Shown here: positions 43,080-55,190 of the stretch, piece after piece | Layout of the letters: each line of letters starts with the position of its first letter | Position numbering within the stretch: the stretch's first letter is position 1 | Assembly: GCF_009905375.1 (NCBI RefSeq) | Contig: NC_133647.1 | Span: 80,876,442 to 80,940,441 of the forward strand | Reading direction: 5' to 3' | DNA length: 64,000 nt | Source: Apium graveolens | Lineage: Eukaryota > Streptophyta > Magnoliopsida > Apiales > Apiaceae | Position numbers and translations under genes: made by a program | Notes under the pieces: generated by a model | Database searches by the model: none | The model's input: the letters and a program-made list of their open reading frames with translations, nothing else | What the model was told of the DNA's origin: nothing

Positions 43080-44526
43080 TCATCTTCCCTGCTAATTTCG
43101 TAATTCTTGATTTCGAGGAAGATAAGAAGATTCCCATAATCTTGGGGAGACCTTTCTTGGCAACTGGCCGAACCTTGATTGATGTATAGAAAGGTGAGCT
43201 CACAATGCGAGTTCTGGATCAGGATGTAACTTTTAATGTGTTCAATGCTATGAAATTTCCTACTGATAATGAGGAGTGCTTAAAAGTGGAGTTGGTCGAT
43301 TCGGTGGTGATGTCGGAACTTGATCAATTGCTAAGGTCTGATGCCTTAGAAAAAACCTTGTTGGGAAATTCGAATAGTGAAGATGACGAAGATGAAGAAC
43401 AATTGCAATATTTGAATACTTCTCCCTGGAAAAGGAAGATTGATATGCCTTTTGAATATCTTGGAATAGAGGAATTGAGCAAAGCTCCTAAACGCCTTAA
43501 GCCATCTATTGAGGAAGCTCCCACTCTTGAGCTTAAGCCTTTACCTGAGCATTTGAGGTATGCGTTTTTAGGTGATGCATCTACTCTGCCTGTTATTATT
43601 GCATCTGACCTTTCAGGTAGTGATGAGGAAAAGTTGTTGAGGATTCTGAGATAGTTCAAATCGGCAATTGGATGGACTATAGCAGATATCAAGGGAATCA
43701 ACCCTTCTTATTGCATGCATAAAATTCTACTAGAGGAAGGTAGCAAGCCTATAGTCGAGTAGCAAAGACGGCTTAATCCAATTATGAAGGAGGTAGTGAA
43801 GAAGGAAATTCTTAAGTGGCTAGATGCAGGATCATCTACCCTATTTCTGACAGTTCATGGGTAAGCCCGATTCAATGTGTGCCAAAGAAAGGTGGTATTA
43901 TAGTGGTAGCAAATGAGAAGAATGAGCTTATTCCTACTAGAATAGTCACGGGGTGGAGAGTTTGCATGGACTACAGGAAGCTGAACAAAGCCACTAGGAG
44001 GATCATTTCCCTTTGGCCTTTATTGATAAGATACTTGACAGATTAGCTAGACACGAGTACTACTGTCTTCTGGATGGCTATTCGGGTTACAATCATATTT
44101 GTATCGCTCTAGAAGTTCAGGAAAAGACTACCTTCACTTGTCCATTTGGTACTTTCGCCTTCAGACGAGTCTCTTTTGGCCTGTGTGGTGCGCCAGCCAC
44201 ATTTCAGAGATGTATGATGGCCGTCTTTTCTGATATGATTGGCCAGTATGTGGAGGTGTTCATGGACGACTTCTCGGTCTTTGGCAATTTTTTTGATGAA
44301 TGTTTGCAAAATCTTGGACACGTTCTCAAGAGGTGTGTTGAGACCAATCTTGTTCTCAATTGGGAGAAATGCCACTTTATGGTGCGACAAGGCATTATTC
44401 TCGGGCACAAGGTTTCTAGTAAAGGTCTTGAGGTGGATAAGGCCAAGGTGGGGGTCATTGAGAATCTTCCTCCACCTATTTCTGTTAAGGGAAGTCGCAA
44501 TTTTCTTGGACATGCGGGCTTCTACA
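43080..44526 (+). pseudogene. Athila protease end and reverse transcriptase
   Basis: Resumes after the insertion with [20 protein letters not shown] and [14 protein letters not shown], the C-terminal protease core. A linker follows (43205-43654), then WVSPIQCVPKKGG and GWRVCMDYRKLNKATR, with the palm motifs LLDGYSGYNHI, FRRVSFGLCGAPATFQRCM and the catalytic FMDD (44262-44273). It then runs to GHAGFY, where the solo LTR is inserted. Stops at about 43187, 43652 and 43760 all replace Gln (CAG>TAG). Two frameshifts fall near 43800 and 44010. This enzyme copies the RNA genome to DNA; this copy cannot be translated whole. Confidence 0.92.
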
Positions 44527-46069
44527 TGAAGGGTTTTTAGCAGATAAACGCAACAAAAACGTAAATTTAAATCTTAAAAATTGAAACCCTCCGCAGGATC
44601 CATGCAAAAATAATATTTAATTCGTAGTTCAGTATGTTTACCTTAAGAAGCTTTACTTTAATGGAAAGATGGAGGTCTTGAATGATCACCATGTAGCCCG
44701 TCGCTGGAACGATCTACGCCTTGAAGGTATCCACACGAATGATCGCCCGGAGGATGAGTCTGTACTAGCACGTTCTTGAAGCCGCCTTCTTGCTCTCTCT
44801 ATCTCTCTTCAAACTGTTAGGGTTTATGTTTTATCAAATAAAACGTGTAACCCTAATTCTATTAGAAAAAGATATTATATTGGCAAGAGCTATTGGGCCT
44901 CCAACTCTAAACTTAATTTTAGAGTTATTATTATTATTAAATTCAAAATTTAATTATTGTATTATTAAGTCTCACTTAATCATCCAATAACTTAATTCAG
45001 ATTTAATATTAAATTTGAATTTCCTATTTATTTAATTAATTAAGTCACACTTAATTAATACCAAATAATTCAAATTACTTACATTTAATTTAAATCCAAA
45101 TTTAAATTAAATAATCCTCCAATCATTCTTTGTGCGACCCTTTAGGTTATTATTACATTGGCAACAATTTTAAATCTAATTTAAAATCATAAACAATGAG
45201 CGACATCTAGTAATACATCATTGTTACCCAAGTAATAATAATTAAATCGGTGATCGATTAAACCTTTTGTGTATAATGTACAATATACTATAATCCTTTT
45301 AACCATATATTATAGATTAAACTCGAGGCATGTTATATGTCATCCTCTTTATAATTTAATCCAGGTTTCCTTGATCGATGAGTAGACTATAACATCAAAT
45401 CAACATTTGAGCATGGCCATACATTTCATAGTCTAGCTCAAACAAGAGGCCAATAATATCACTCCTAAAATAGGAGGGTTAAATCCTTTCTAGATCATTC
45501 ATATTTCTCACATGATTCATAATATACCCAATATACACTTTTATCATCACCCGACCAAAGGTAACTTTTAATGCAACCAAAGTATATTAATTCTCATATA
45601 GAAATATAATGATTTCAAGTCTAAGGACCAATACATCATTATCACTGTGAGAATTACTTATGACACAATAGACATGTAGAATCTCACATTGGGTCTTCCA
45701 GCACCATGTATATAATGCATGTGCCTGTGTTTTGACTTTAGTATCACTATACCTATGATCAATGAGATGTGATCATTAGTCAACATTCACACTAATCTTA
45801 ATGCATTATTATTGTCCCTTAATAATAATACTCGACTAGGGATCTTTAGGAATATCGATACTATTCTCATAATCTCATTTCTAAGTCACGTACTTAGAGA
45901 TATAAAATTACATATCATATTCCAAGGACATTTATTAATCTAACATCTTATCGCAAAAAATAAAGATATAATAAATTACTAAAAAATAATCCATATAATC
46001 AAAATTAATAATCCAAATGTTTCATAATATAAACATAATAGTGTTGTCTCTAGGGCACAAACACTAACA
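44527..46069 (-). mobile_element. Solo LTR, 1,543 bp, target duplication CTACA
   Basis: Flanked by CTACA at 44522-44526 and 46070-46074. The left end TGAAGGGTTTTTAGC is the reverse complement of the Angela-like LTR 3' end, and this similarity extends some 140 bp, including CCCTCCGCAGGATCCATG. The right end, read inverted, starts TGTTAGTGTTTGTGCC, unlike the Angela-like TGAAAGAG start. It is thus a related but distinct family. No ORF of note. Confidence 0.9.
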
Positions 46070-46600
46070 CTACAAGCATTTCATCAAGGACTTCTCTAAA
46101 ATTTCGAAGCCATTGTGTAGTTTGCTAGAGAAAGATATTCCTTTCAAATTTGATGACGAGTGCCATGCAGCTTTTGAGACATTGAAGAAGAGTTTAATCA
46201 CGACACCGGTCATAACTTCACCTGATTGGAATGAACCTTTTGAGATGATGTGTGATACAAGTGACTATGCAGTTGGAGCAGTTCTTGGGCAGAGGAAGAA
46301 CAACATATTTCATATGGTCTACTACGCTAGTAAGACCCTAAATGGGGCTCAACTGAATTCTACTACTACGGAGAAAAATCTTTGGCTATCGTCTATGGTT
46401 TTGAGAAATTTCGATCTTATCTACTTGGGACTCAGGTGACAGTTTTCACTGATCACGCTGTAATTCGATATCTCGTCTCAAAGAAGGACTTGAAGCCTAG
46501 ATTGATTAGATGGGTTCTTTTGCTTCAAGAATTTAAACTAGAGATCAAGGACAGAAAAGGGACTGAAAATCAAGTCGCTAATCATCTCTCGCGTTTATAG
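46070..46600 (+). pseudogene. Athila RNase H
   Basis: Continues pol after the solo LTR: HFIKDFSKISKPLCSLLEKD, then MMCDTSDYAVGAVLGQR (catalytic Asp region), [11 protein letters not shown], and after a one-base frameshift near 46375, [35 protein letters not shown] and [11 protein letters not shown] at 46598. Degrades the RNA strand of the hybrid. Confidence 0.9.
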
Positions 46601-47478
46601 AATCCTAATGCTTTTTCATGTAATAGGACATTGATGAATCTTTTCCCGACGAGTAGCTATTTGGAGTGCAAGAAGAAGAACCGTGGTTTGCAGACATTGT
46701 GAACTACCTTGTGAGTAATATCATGCCTCCCGACTTATCTTATGCTCAAAGGAAGAAGTTTCTGCTTGAAGTGAAGTAGTATATGTGGGATGAGCCATTT
46801 CTTTTTCGCCAAGGAGCTGACCAAATCATCAGGAGATGTATTCCTTACAGCGAAACAGGGAGGATCTTGCGAGATTGCCACTCAACGGCTTATGGAGGAT
46901 ATTATGGTGGAGAAAAGACAGCAGCTCATATTCTTCAAGCGGGTTTCTTTTAGCCGACATTGTTTAAAGATGCTCATCAGTTTGTTTTGAAATGTGATTG
47001 ATGTCAACGTGTGGGTAATATGTCAAAAAGGGATGAGATGCCTCTTAATGTGCTTCTCGAGGTTGAGGTCTTTGATGTTTGGGGAATTGACTTAATGGGG
47101 CCATTTGTCTCATCTTGTAACAATCAATATATCTTGTTGGCGGTTGATTACGTGTCGAAATGGGTTGAAGTTAAGGCGTTGCCAACAAATGATGCGAAAA
47201 TGGTGCTTAATTTTCTTCCCAAGTAGATATTCACAAGGTTTGGAACTCCAAGAGTTATAATCAGTGATGAAGGATCGCATTTTTGCAATCGCAAGTTCAC
47301 TGCTATGATGAAAAGGTATAATGTGAATCATTGCATTGCTACGGCCTATCATCCTCAGAAAATGGTCAAGCTGAGGTATCTAACCGAGAGATCAAGCGTA
47401 TTTTAGAGAAAGTCGTGTGTCCATCGAGGAAAGATTGGTCTTTGAAGCTTGATGAAGCTGTTTGGGCATATATAACAA
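46601..47478 (+). pseudogene. Athila integrase, N-terminal and core part
   Basis: Starts with the acidic linker and then the HHCC zinc finger (RDCHSTAYGGYYGGEKTAAH, later CQRVGN). The catalytic core follows with [44 protein letters not shown] and [15 protein letters not shown] (DDE positions). Stops at 46777 (TAG), about 46999 (TGA) and 47224 (TAG); frameshift near 47360. It is split at DEAVWAYIT by Copia-B and resumes at 59910. Confidence 0.9.
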
Positions 47479-48053
47479 TGTTAGGTCAGACAACACTGTA
47501 GAAGGGGGTTGAATATAGTGTTTATACAATCAAATCGATTTCAACACAAGTATGTAACAAAGATCAAGTATATTCAATAAACTCTGTTACAATATGAACT
47601 GTTGTTCTCTCTTAGTGATGAACAAATATCACTAAGAGTTGCTAGGTTACAATGAATAATGTTTCTAGATAATGATAACACATATATTGTAAACCCTAAG
47701 CTGTGTTTATAGAGTACACAGTTACAAGATATATTCTAATTGATATGGAATATAATTATGTCTCCTAAAATATATCAATTAAATATCTTCTACAAGTCTT
47801 CTAGTCCTCTAACTCTTCATACATATCTTCTTTTGCTTTAGTCCAGATCTTCTCCTGTAAATCAGCCACATTCCTTATCTGAAAGTCTTCCCGCACTTAG
47901 GTACTGATATGTATCTTCTGACACCTTAAGTTCTGATATTAAGTTTTGACTTCAGTAAGTTCTGATTTCAGTAAGTCCTGATATGTCCTATTGTTAAGTT
48001 CTGAAAACTAAATACAAATCAGATTAGACATGACATCTAAAATATATCTAACA
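47479..48053 (-). mobile_element. Copia-B 3' LTR, 575 bp
   Basis: Read on the minus strand it begins TGTTAGATATATTTTAGATG and ends in CTAACA. Followed on the right by the inverted polypurine tract atctcccccaactt (48054-48067). The TATA box seen in the 5' LTR is mutated here (TCTATAAA). Confidence 0.93.
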
Positions 48054-48192
48054 ATCTCCCCCAACTTGTAAATTATGCAAAATATACAAGTTAATAGATT
48101 TGATGATGTCAAAAACATTTTAAGTATAAATGCAATAAGAGTTTAATAAGACAACTAACTACAACTTACAGTCCTTGTAGATTTTACCAATC

Positions 48193-51100
48193 TCACTGAG
48201 TCAATCTGAATCCAAAGTGATTCTTGACAAAGTTTGATATCAGCTTTTCTTCTTTATTCCTCAGGACTTGAGATAGTGTAGCTTTGACTTGCTTCAATTC
48301 TTCATTCTGACTTCCAATCTGGTAGATTGCAGTCCTTAGTGCTGAGATGTGATTTCTTTCTAAACCATCAACAAGTCTGATCACCCTTGGATGAGAAGAG
48401 TCTTCATTGTAGCACATACATTTCTCTTTCAGAATCACTTTAAGTTTAGCAGAATCCTTCTTCATTGGAATTTCACTTCCATCATCTTCAACTATGTTTG
48501 GAATGAATTCTGTAACCCTTGAACCAGAAATTCTTTCTTTATCTCTTATGGTCTTCAATATGAAATTTGACCATCTCCTGGTAATATCAGACTTTATCTC
48601 TAAAAGATAATGAAAAAGTTGAAGTTCTTTCAGAGATTTGTTTAGCACATCTGATTCTGACATTTGATATGTCCTTCCATCTTCAAGAAATATAATCAGA
48701 TTTTCTTTGACATTAAGCTTGTCATGAGCATCCAGTACCACTTGAACTGAGATAACCTTATCAAGGTGTTTCTGTGTAATATCTTCAAGAGGTCTGTCAG
48801 TCAATAGAAATGGATCTCTAGTAGCTACTTCAACTCCTGTCTTGATCTTAGCTTCATTAGAACCTAGCCCTGCTCTGTCTCTTAGTTCTCTAGCATTTAA
48901 CCCAATAGTCATGAAATCAGACAGCAATTGGCTTTTCTTTGGATCTGATGGTTTGACATTTTTCCATAGAAGCTTCTTTTTATCAACAACTTTCATTTTT
49001 TCTAAATCAACTTGAGCTATGTAAGAGGTTGATGTCTTGATGACTTTATCAGAACTTGCTGTTTCTTCTGTAGCTTGTTATTCTTCACTCTGAACAACTT
49101 GAGCTTTGTCAGAGGTTGTCTTAGATTCTTCAGTAATCTTTCTTCTTTTCAGAGTTTGAACAGATTCATCTTCAGCAAGAGTATCATCATGAACTTGAAC
49201 CATTTTGCACACTGGTTTCATCAGGATTTGAGGAATTTTCATCTCTTGTGGCTTTATTGGTTCATCAACTTTTCCTTTCCCTTTATCTTTGGGATCAATC
49301 TCAGTTTGTGATCTAGTCTTGGGCTTTGATGCCTCAGTATTTTATTTCTCCTTGATCACAATGCCTTTTTCCTTAGGCCTTGGAGGTTTCTTTGCAACAG
49401 ATGCTTTTGACTTTAGATTTGTCTTCTCAGCTTTAAATCTAGCTTCTTCCTCCTTGAGATTTTCTAAATCCATTCCAAGATTATATTTCAGAAATAATCT
49501 TCTAGCAATCTCTTCATCAAGTGTCTGAATCTTGGGATCCTTGTAATAGACAATAGTCTCCTTTCCCTTGAGCTTCAGAGTTTGCAAAAACTTCTAAGAG
49601 TCTTTACTTCCTCCTTGAATCAGAATATCAGAACTTGATATCAGATTTTGATTATCAGCACTTGCTATCAGATTTTGAGTTTGAGCAGCTTCAGAACTTG
49701 TCTTCTTTTGGGTAGAATATTTGCTTGTATCATAAATTAGGTTCCTAGAAGAAACCATGCTGCTTTGCCCTTGACCTTGACCCTTGCTAGGGTTTCCTTG
49801 GTCATCTTCATTATTATCCCTTTTCTTCAGTATCTGACTGGTTGAGTATTTGGACTTAACTACCTTCTCCCCCTTTTTGGCATCATCAGGTAGTAGGAGA
49901 GAGAGAAGAAGTTCTACTGAAGATTGAATTTCATCCAATTGAGCTTTTTGAGAAGCTTGATTCTGCAGGACCTCAGTAATTTGGGCCTGTTGCTTCTCCT
50001 GAACCTTCTCAATTGCTTCAACTTTTTCAGAAATAGGTCTGATAAACCTCTTTTTAACAAGCTTGGTCTCCATATCCAGCTTTTCAGCTTTTTCCAGAAG
50101 TTTGTCAACCTTTTCATGAGTTGTAGAGTGTTGACCTTGAAGAGTCTTGACACTTAGAGCTGTGACTTTGAGTTGAGTCTTGAAATCAGAATTTATCATC
50201 AGCTCATCAGCTTTAGCAATATGCACTGTCAGAACTTTAGAGCTTGGAATAAAATCAGATCCATTCCACTTCTTGGTCCACTCAACACCTCTGTGAGTTT
50301 CTTCCCAAGGAACAGGAGCATCCTTTTCAACAAATTTCTCAATGAGTGCCTCCTTTCCAAGAATAGGAGCTGGAGTATCTACTGAAACACTATCTCCAGA
50401 ACTTGAAGAAAACTCATTATCCTCTGACAACACAAGAGTGTGTGAGGCTATAGGAGATTCAGGAACAACTTCATCTAAATTCTGATCTTCAGGTTCCTGA
50501 TCCAGAATTGGTGTAGATGGTATCTCAGCATTTAAGGTTGGAGAATTAACTGTAGATGGCTGATCTACTGTTGAAGCTTCAAGATAGAGCACAGTTGGAA
50601 TGATCATTCTGTGGATGTCAATTTCAGGACTTAATCCTGAATCTTCAACTGTTGTTGCTTTGACTAGAGAGACAGGAGGTGTTTACTATGGGCTTTGAGA
50701 TCAGAGATTCCTGATCCCCTTCCTCAGCTTCAGTAGTATCCTCAGATGGAGGTTGTGCCAAATACCTTCCTACCCTCTATTTCTTTGATCTCCTTGATAG
50801 AGAAGGAGTTGCCTTAGCAGCATCAGAACTTGAGGATCTTTTTCTCTTCAACTTATCTGAACCCTCACCTTCAGTTTCTTTCTGAGAAGATTCCTTTTCA
50901 GCTGTTACTTCCTTCTGAAAAATGACATTTTCAGCTTCAATTGTCATAGGTTCTAATGCATGAACCTGGACTTGCTCCTCTTCTTCATCAGATTCATCCC
51001 TAAAAATCATCCTTCTTTTCCTTGGTGGAGACTTAGGAACATACTTTGCTCTTTTAGGCCTAGAGGATGAAGTTCTGATAGTAGGTACTGATGGTTGTTG

Positions 51101-52045
51101 TGAGGATTGAGCTGGTTGGAAGTATGTTCTAATGGTTGGTTGTGGTTGAGGTTGAGAAGTGTGAGCTGTTTGTGTAGTAGTGGTAGGTGCTGATGGAGGT
51201 TTAGTTGGTTGTACATCAGGATATAAAGCACAGTATTTGTAAGGATCAGAGTTTACTAAGACTTGTTTGACATATATGGGAATTTGGAGGGGTCTTAGTA
51301 CAGTCTTCTTATTATCAGTAGATAATAAGTCAGTGAAGGCCCTTTTAGCAAGTTTAAAGGGTTCAATCAACTCACTAGCTAGTTGGGGTGCATCAGAGCA
51401 ACAGAAACTGTATATAATCTGACAAAATCTAGCAAAATAAACTGTGTTTCTATCTTCTGTCATCCTATCACCTATGAATCCTAAAACAGCACTTGCATAA
51501 TCAAAATGTATTTGATTTAAGAGAGCATACCCGATTTGCTGACTCAGTATGGGTATAACATCAAAATTGGAGCACTTGTTGGCAAAGGCCTTGGTGATGC
51601 AGTCAAAGAAGAAACTCCACTCCCTCATGATGTGGGGCCTCTTCAATTGTCCAAGCTTTGTCAAACTTTTCTCATAGCCAAGATTGGCCATCATCTGTTG
51701 AAGAGCTGGTTCCTCAACTGTTGAATTAAAAGTGCAGTCTTATGGCAGATGTAGAGCTTGGCGAACTGTAGACACAGTCACCACATGTTCATCCTCCCAT
51801 GTTGTGAAAATAATACTAGGGGATCCTTTTGAACCACCATCATCATATACACCACTCCTCCAAAACTCCAGTACTTGAGTTCCTGAGAGTGCTTCTGGTT
51901 GGGTTAATGCATACCCAATTTCACTTCAAGATAAAAAATCTTGGATGAAGTGAAGTTCTGAAGGAGCTTCATCCTTAGAAAGAATAGCCATGTAGTTATT
52001 AGGAACAAACTTGGCTCTATCATAAATCAGATCTTTTGGTGCCAT
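48193..52045 (-). pseudogene. ORF-X of Copia-B, about 1,284 codons (broken)
   Basis: Starts MAPKDLIYDRAKFVPNN at 52045 on the minus strand. It has the same order of parts as Copia-A ORF-X: SELHFIQDFLS and VLEFWRSGVYDDGG, MREWSFFFDCITKAFANKC, Pro/Gln-rich stretch, basic PKRAKYVPKSPPRKRR, acidic Ser-rich part, Gln-rich coiled coil (about 50120-49900), and C-terminal domain (48996-48193) with LIIFLEDGRTYQM and RLVDGLERNHISALRTAIYQ. The N-terminal block is closely similar to Copia-A, while the C-terminal domain is clearly diverged but keeps its spacing. Stops near 51926 and 51739, then at 50777, 49594, 49342 and 49077, and a frameshift near 50680, make it a pseudogene. No membrane span. Function unknown. 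Confidence 0.85.
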
Positions 52046-53552
52046 TTATGTAGAGAAATAAGTGAGAAAATTGTGTATAGAGAAGGTGTTTGATAAAATG
52101 CCTGTGAGAAATAGAGCTTCAGAGAATATTAGTAAAAGATATAGAATAATAAAGATAAGAAAAGAATTAGAAAGTTGGTAAAAGATTGTAAAATCTTTTA
52201 ACTCCCATATATATACTTTCTCCACTCAACAACTCTCTTTGGAAGTAAAACAGACATTTTACACCTGTCAGCCAGTAAATAGTTAAAGCAGTAGTTGGTG
52301 GGCACGAGAAATAAGCAGTAGTTATTATGCACATGCAATTTTTCAAGGCAATCACGTTTCCCACTAACCAAATGATTATGACTATTTTTATCTCACTTAA
52401 ATATATTCTGATAAAATATGACCATTCCAGTAAAACCACAAATAAGTCAAGTAATTAACTAATGCCACGTAAGCATCATAATTTCCATCATGATTTGCAT
52501 CAGAACTTAATTATTATCAGAATTAATGGTCATCATAACATGGCTTCTGTACTCAAAAAGTGAATGTTTGTTTTTGTGATTCTTCATACAAATACTGACT
52601 TGTTTCTTCAGAGTTTAATCATCAGAACTTCCATCAGAACTTGTCCTCAGAATTTATGCAAATGACACTTAACTGTTTGTCTGAAACAACTTAATCACCA
52701 CAGTAATTTTCATTATTCATATGGAGTGAGAGTGTGTGCATTTAGAAAAATATCAGATAAAGATTAAAATCTGATAAACTTCAGTATATCTTAGAAATAA
52801 GGCATAACTAAGACAAGTGCTTAAAATCTATCTTTAATTATGAAGTCTAATATAGAACAAATTTATGCAAGAGTCCACCTCAACTGTTTGTGCTCATTCT
52901 ATGCATCTTTTGAAATTCTTTTTTTTACAATGGCTTCTCAGTGTAAGTGAGTCACAACTGCTATCAGAATTTATGCTATTATCAGAGTATTTCTCCAATA
53001 ATCAGAGAATGTGAAAAGTCACCAAGAAAAATTTATTTGCTTTTCTAATGCATATAACTTAATAACAGCAATACACTTGGGTCTTCCCTTCCACATATTT
53101 ACTCTAGATCTCAAAGGAGTACCTGACTTCAATTTTCTTTTCTTTTCTTCAGATAAGTGAGGCTTATCAAGCATGTAGTTCATCCTTAAGATTTACTGAC
53201 ATTAGATATTGACAGATAAGAAGCAAGAATCTAGTTTGTGACTTAGTAATAAGATACACAAAGTAAATTTGACTAAGCTCATCATCAAAATTTGCTTGTG
53301 TTAATGAATTTCCACAGAAACAACTAATTCAAACATGGGATTTCTTGTATGTTAAAGACTACTAGGTTAGCATCTAGCACAGTAATCCTCATTAGATTGA
53401 ATAGTCACAGAACATTCAAAACACTATCAGAGTATATAGATCCACATCAGATAATAATCAGTATTTAATGTATTACAATTTAAGCACAGATTACATGAAG
53501 ATAAAACAATCTGTAAACACTGATCATAAAGTCTGATGTATGAGAACAAAAA
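52046..53552 (-). other. Copia-B post-pol non-coding segment
   Basis: No gene seen in 1.5 kb. AAGTTCTGAT words in both orientations (52500-52650, 52960). About 1 kb shorter than the corresponding Copia-A segment, and ORF89 is absent. Confidence 0.65.
52208..52215 (-). promoter_or_regulatory. TATA-like box upstream of Copia-B ORF-X
   Basis: On the minus strand GTATATATATGGGAG lies about 165 bases before the ORF-X ATG, with a pyrimidine-rich leader between. It is a candidate internal core promoter; activity is not shown by sequence. Confidence 0.4.
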
Positions 53553-54593
53553 CTAAACAGATTTTGAGAAAGAACCTGAAACCATTCCAAGTTCATTTAC
53601 CAGTCTTGTAAAAGTAGCTTCACATAGTGGTTTTGTGAAGATATCTGCTAGTTGTTGATCTATTGGAACAAAATGCAATTCCACTGTACCTTCCATCACA
53701 TATTCCCTTATGAAATGGTACCTAATGCTGATGTGCTTTGTCATTGAGTGTTGAACTGGATTACCTGTCATAGCAATAGCACTTTGATTATCACAGTAAA
53801 TAGGTATTTTAGAAAATTCTAACCCATAGTCCAGTAACTGATTCTTCATCCAAAGAATCCGTGCACAACAACTTCCTGCAGCAATATATTCTGCTTCTGC
53901 AGTTGATGTGGAAATTGATTTCTGTTTCTTGCTAATCCAAGAAACCAATCTGCCTCGAAGAAATTGGCAGCTTCCACTAGTGCTTTTCCTGTCTATTTTG
54001 CAGCCTGCAAAATCTGCATCTGAGTAATCTATTAGCTTAAAATCTGATTCTTTAGGATACCACAATCCTAGATCAGCTGTACCCTTGAGGTACTTGAAAA
54101 TTCTTTTCACAGCTATTAGATGAGGTTCTCTTGGATCAGCATGAAATCTTGCAAAAATACATGTAACATACATGATATCAGGTCTACTTGCAGTTAAATA
54201 GAGTAATGAGCCAATCATACTTCTGTAGTTAGTAATATCTACTGATGCTCCAGTATCTTTATCTAACTTGGTTTCAGTGGCTATGGGAGTGGATGCAGTT
54301 GAACTGTCTTGCATTCCAAATTTCTTGAGTAAATTTCTGGTGTACTTGGATTGATTTATGGAAGTACCTTCTTCATTTTGCTTAACTTGAAGTCCCAGAA
54401 AATAACTAAGTTCTCTCATCATACTCATTTGATATCTTGACTGCATTAGCTTTGCAAACCTTTTACAGAGTTTGGCATTTGTAGAACCAAAGATGATATC
54501 ATCAACATATATATGTACCAAAAGTAAGTCCTTTCCATGGTTCAGATAGAATATTGTTTTATCAATTGTGCCTCTGTTAAATCCACTTTCCAT
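53553..54593 (-). CDS. Copia-B reverse transcriptase C-terminus and RNase H (open, 346 aa)
   Basis: Longest intact pol piece in the window. It starts MESGFNRGTIDKTIFYLNHG in frame within pol (not a true start) and has the catalytic YVDDIIFGST, LGLQVKQNEEG, the RNase H residues in DYSDADFAGCK and STAEAEYIAAGS, IYCDNQSAIAM, and the terminal LADIFTKPLCE. All expected catalytic Asp/Glu residues are present. Upstream frameshifts (54594-55190) disconnect it from integrase. It replicates the element inside virus-like particles. Confidence 0.93.
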   Translation of the reverse strand: MESGFNRGTIDKTIFYLNHGKDLLLVHIYVDDIIFGSTNAKLCKRFAKLMQSRYQMSMMRELSYFLGLQVKQNEEGTSINQSKYTRNLLKKFGMQDSSTASTPIATETKLDKDTGASVDITNYRSMIGSLLYLTASRPDIMYVTCIFARFHADPREPHLIAVKRIFKYLKGTADLGLWYPKESDFKLIDYSDADFAGCKIDRKSTSGSCQFLRGRLVSWISKKQKSISTSTAEAEYIAAGSCCARILWMKNQLLDYGLEFSKIPIYCDNQSAIAMTGNPVQHSMTKHISIRYHFIREYVMEGTVELHFVPIDQQLADIFTKPLCEATFTRLVNELGMVSGSFSKSV

Positions 54594-55190
54594 AAAAAAT
54601 TGAGCTAAAGTCTTATACCATGCACTTGGAGTTTGCTTAAGGCCATAAAGTGCTTTATCAAGTCTATAGACATGATTAGGAAATTTTGGATCTACAAATC
54701 CTGGTGGTTTTCAACAGATACCTCTTCTTCCAATTCTCCATTGAGAAAATCACTTTTCACATCCATTTGAAAGACTTTAAACTTTTTGTGAGCAGCATAA
54801 GCCAAAAAGATTCTTATGGCTTCCAATCTAGCAACTGGTGCAAATGTTTCATCATAATCAATACCCTCATGTTGAGAGTAGCCTTTGGCAACCAGCCTTG
54901 CTTTGTTTCTTGTAATTATTCCATCACTGTCAGTTTTATTTCTGAATACCCATTTTGTGCCAATAATTGATCTGTTCTTTGGTCTTGCACTAGGGTCCAG
55001 ACTTTATTTCTTTCAAATTCATTTAACTCTTCCTTCATTGCTTGCACCCAATCAGCATCTTGAAGAGCTTCTTCCACTTTCTTTGGTTTAGTCTGCGACA
55101 GAAAGGAATGATAGAGACATTCATTTGATGTTGCAGTTCTAATTCTGACACCTGCTTCAGGATCTCCAATTATTAAGTCAGGTGTATGTT
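54594..55190 (-). pseudogene. Copia-B reverse transcriptase N-terminal half (frameshifted)
   Basis: Read in several frames this gives [66 protein letters not shown] and YGLKQTPSAWY, the normal Copia order leading to YVDD in the next ORF. At least three frameshifts and a stop separate the pieces. Confidence 0.85.

Noticed and set aside
53553..54593. Stand-alone gene
   Set aside because: Although open, it is the C-terminal part of Copia-B pol; the ATG is internal and upstream pol motifs continue in other frames.
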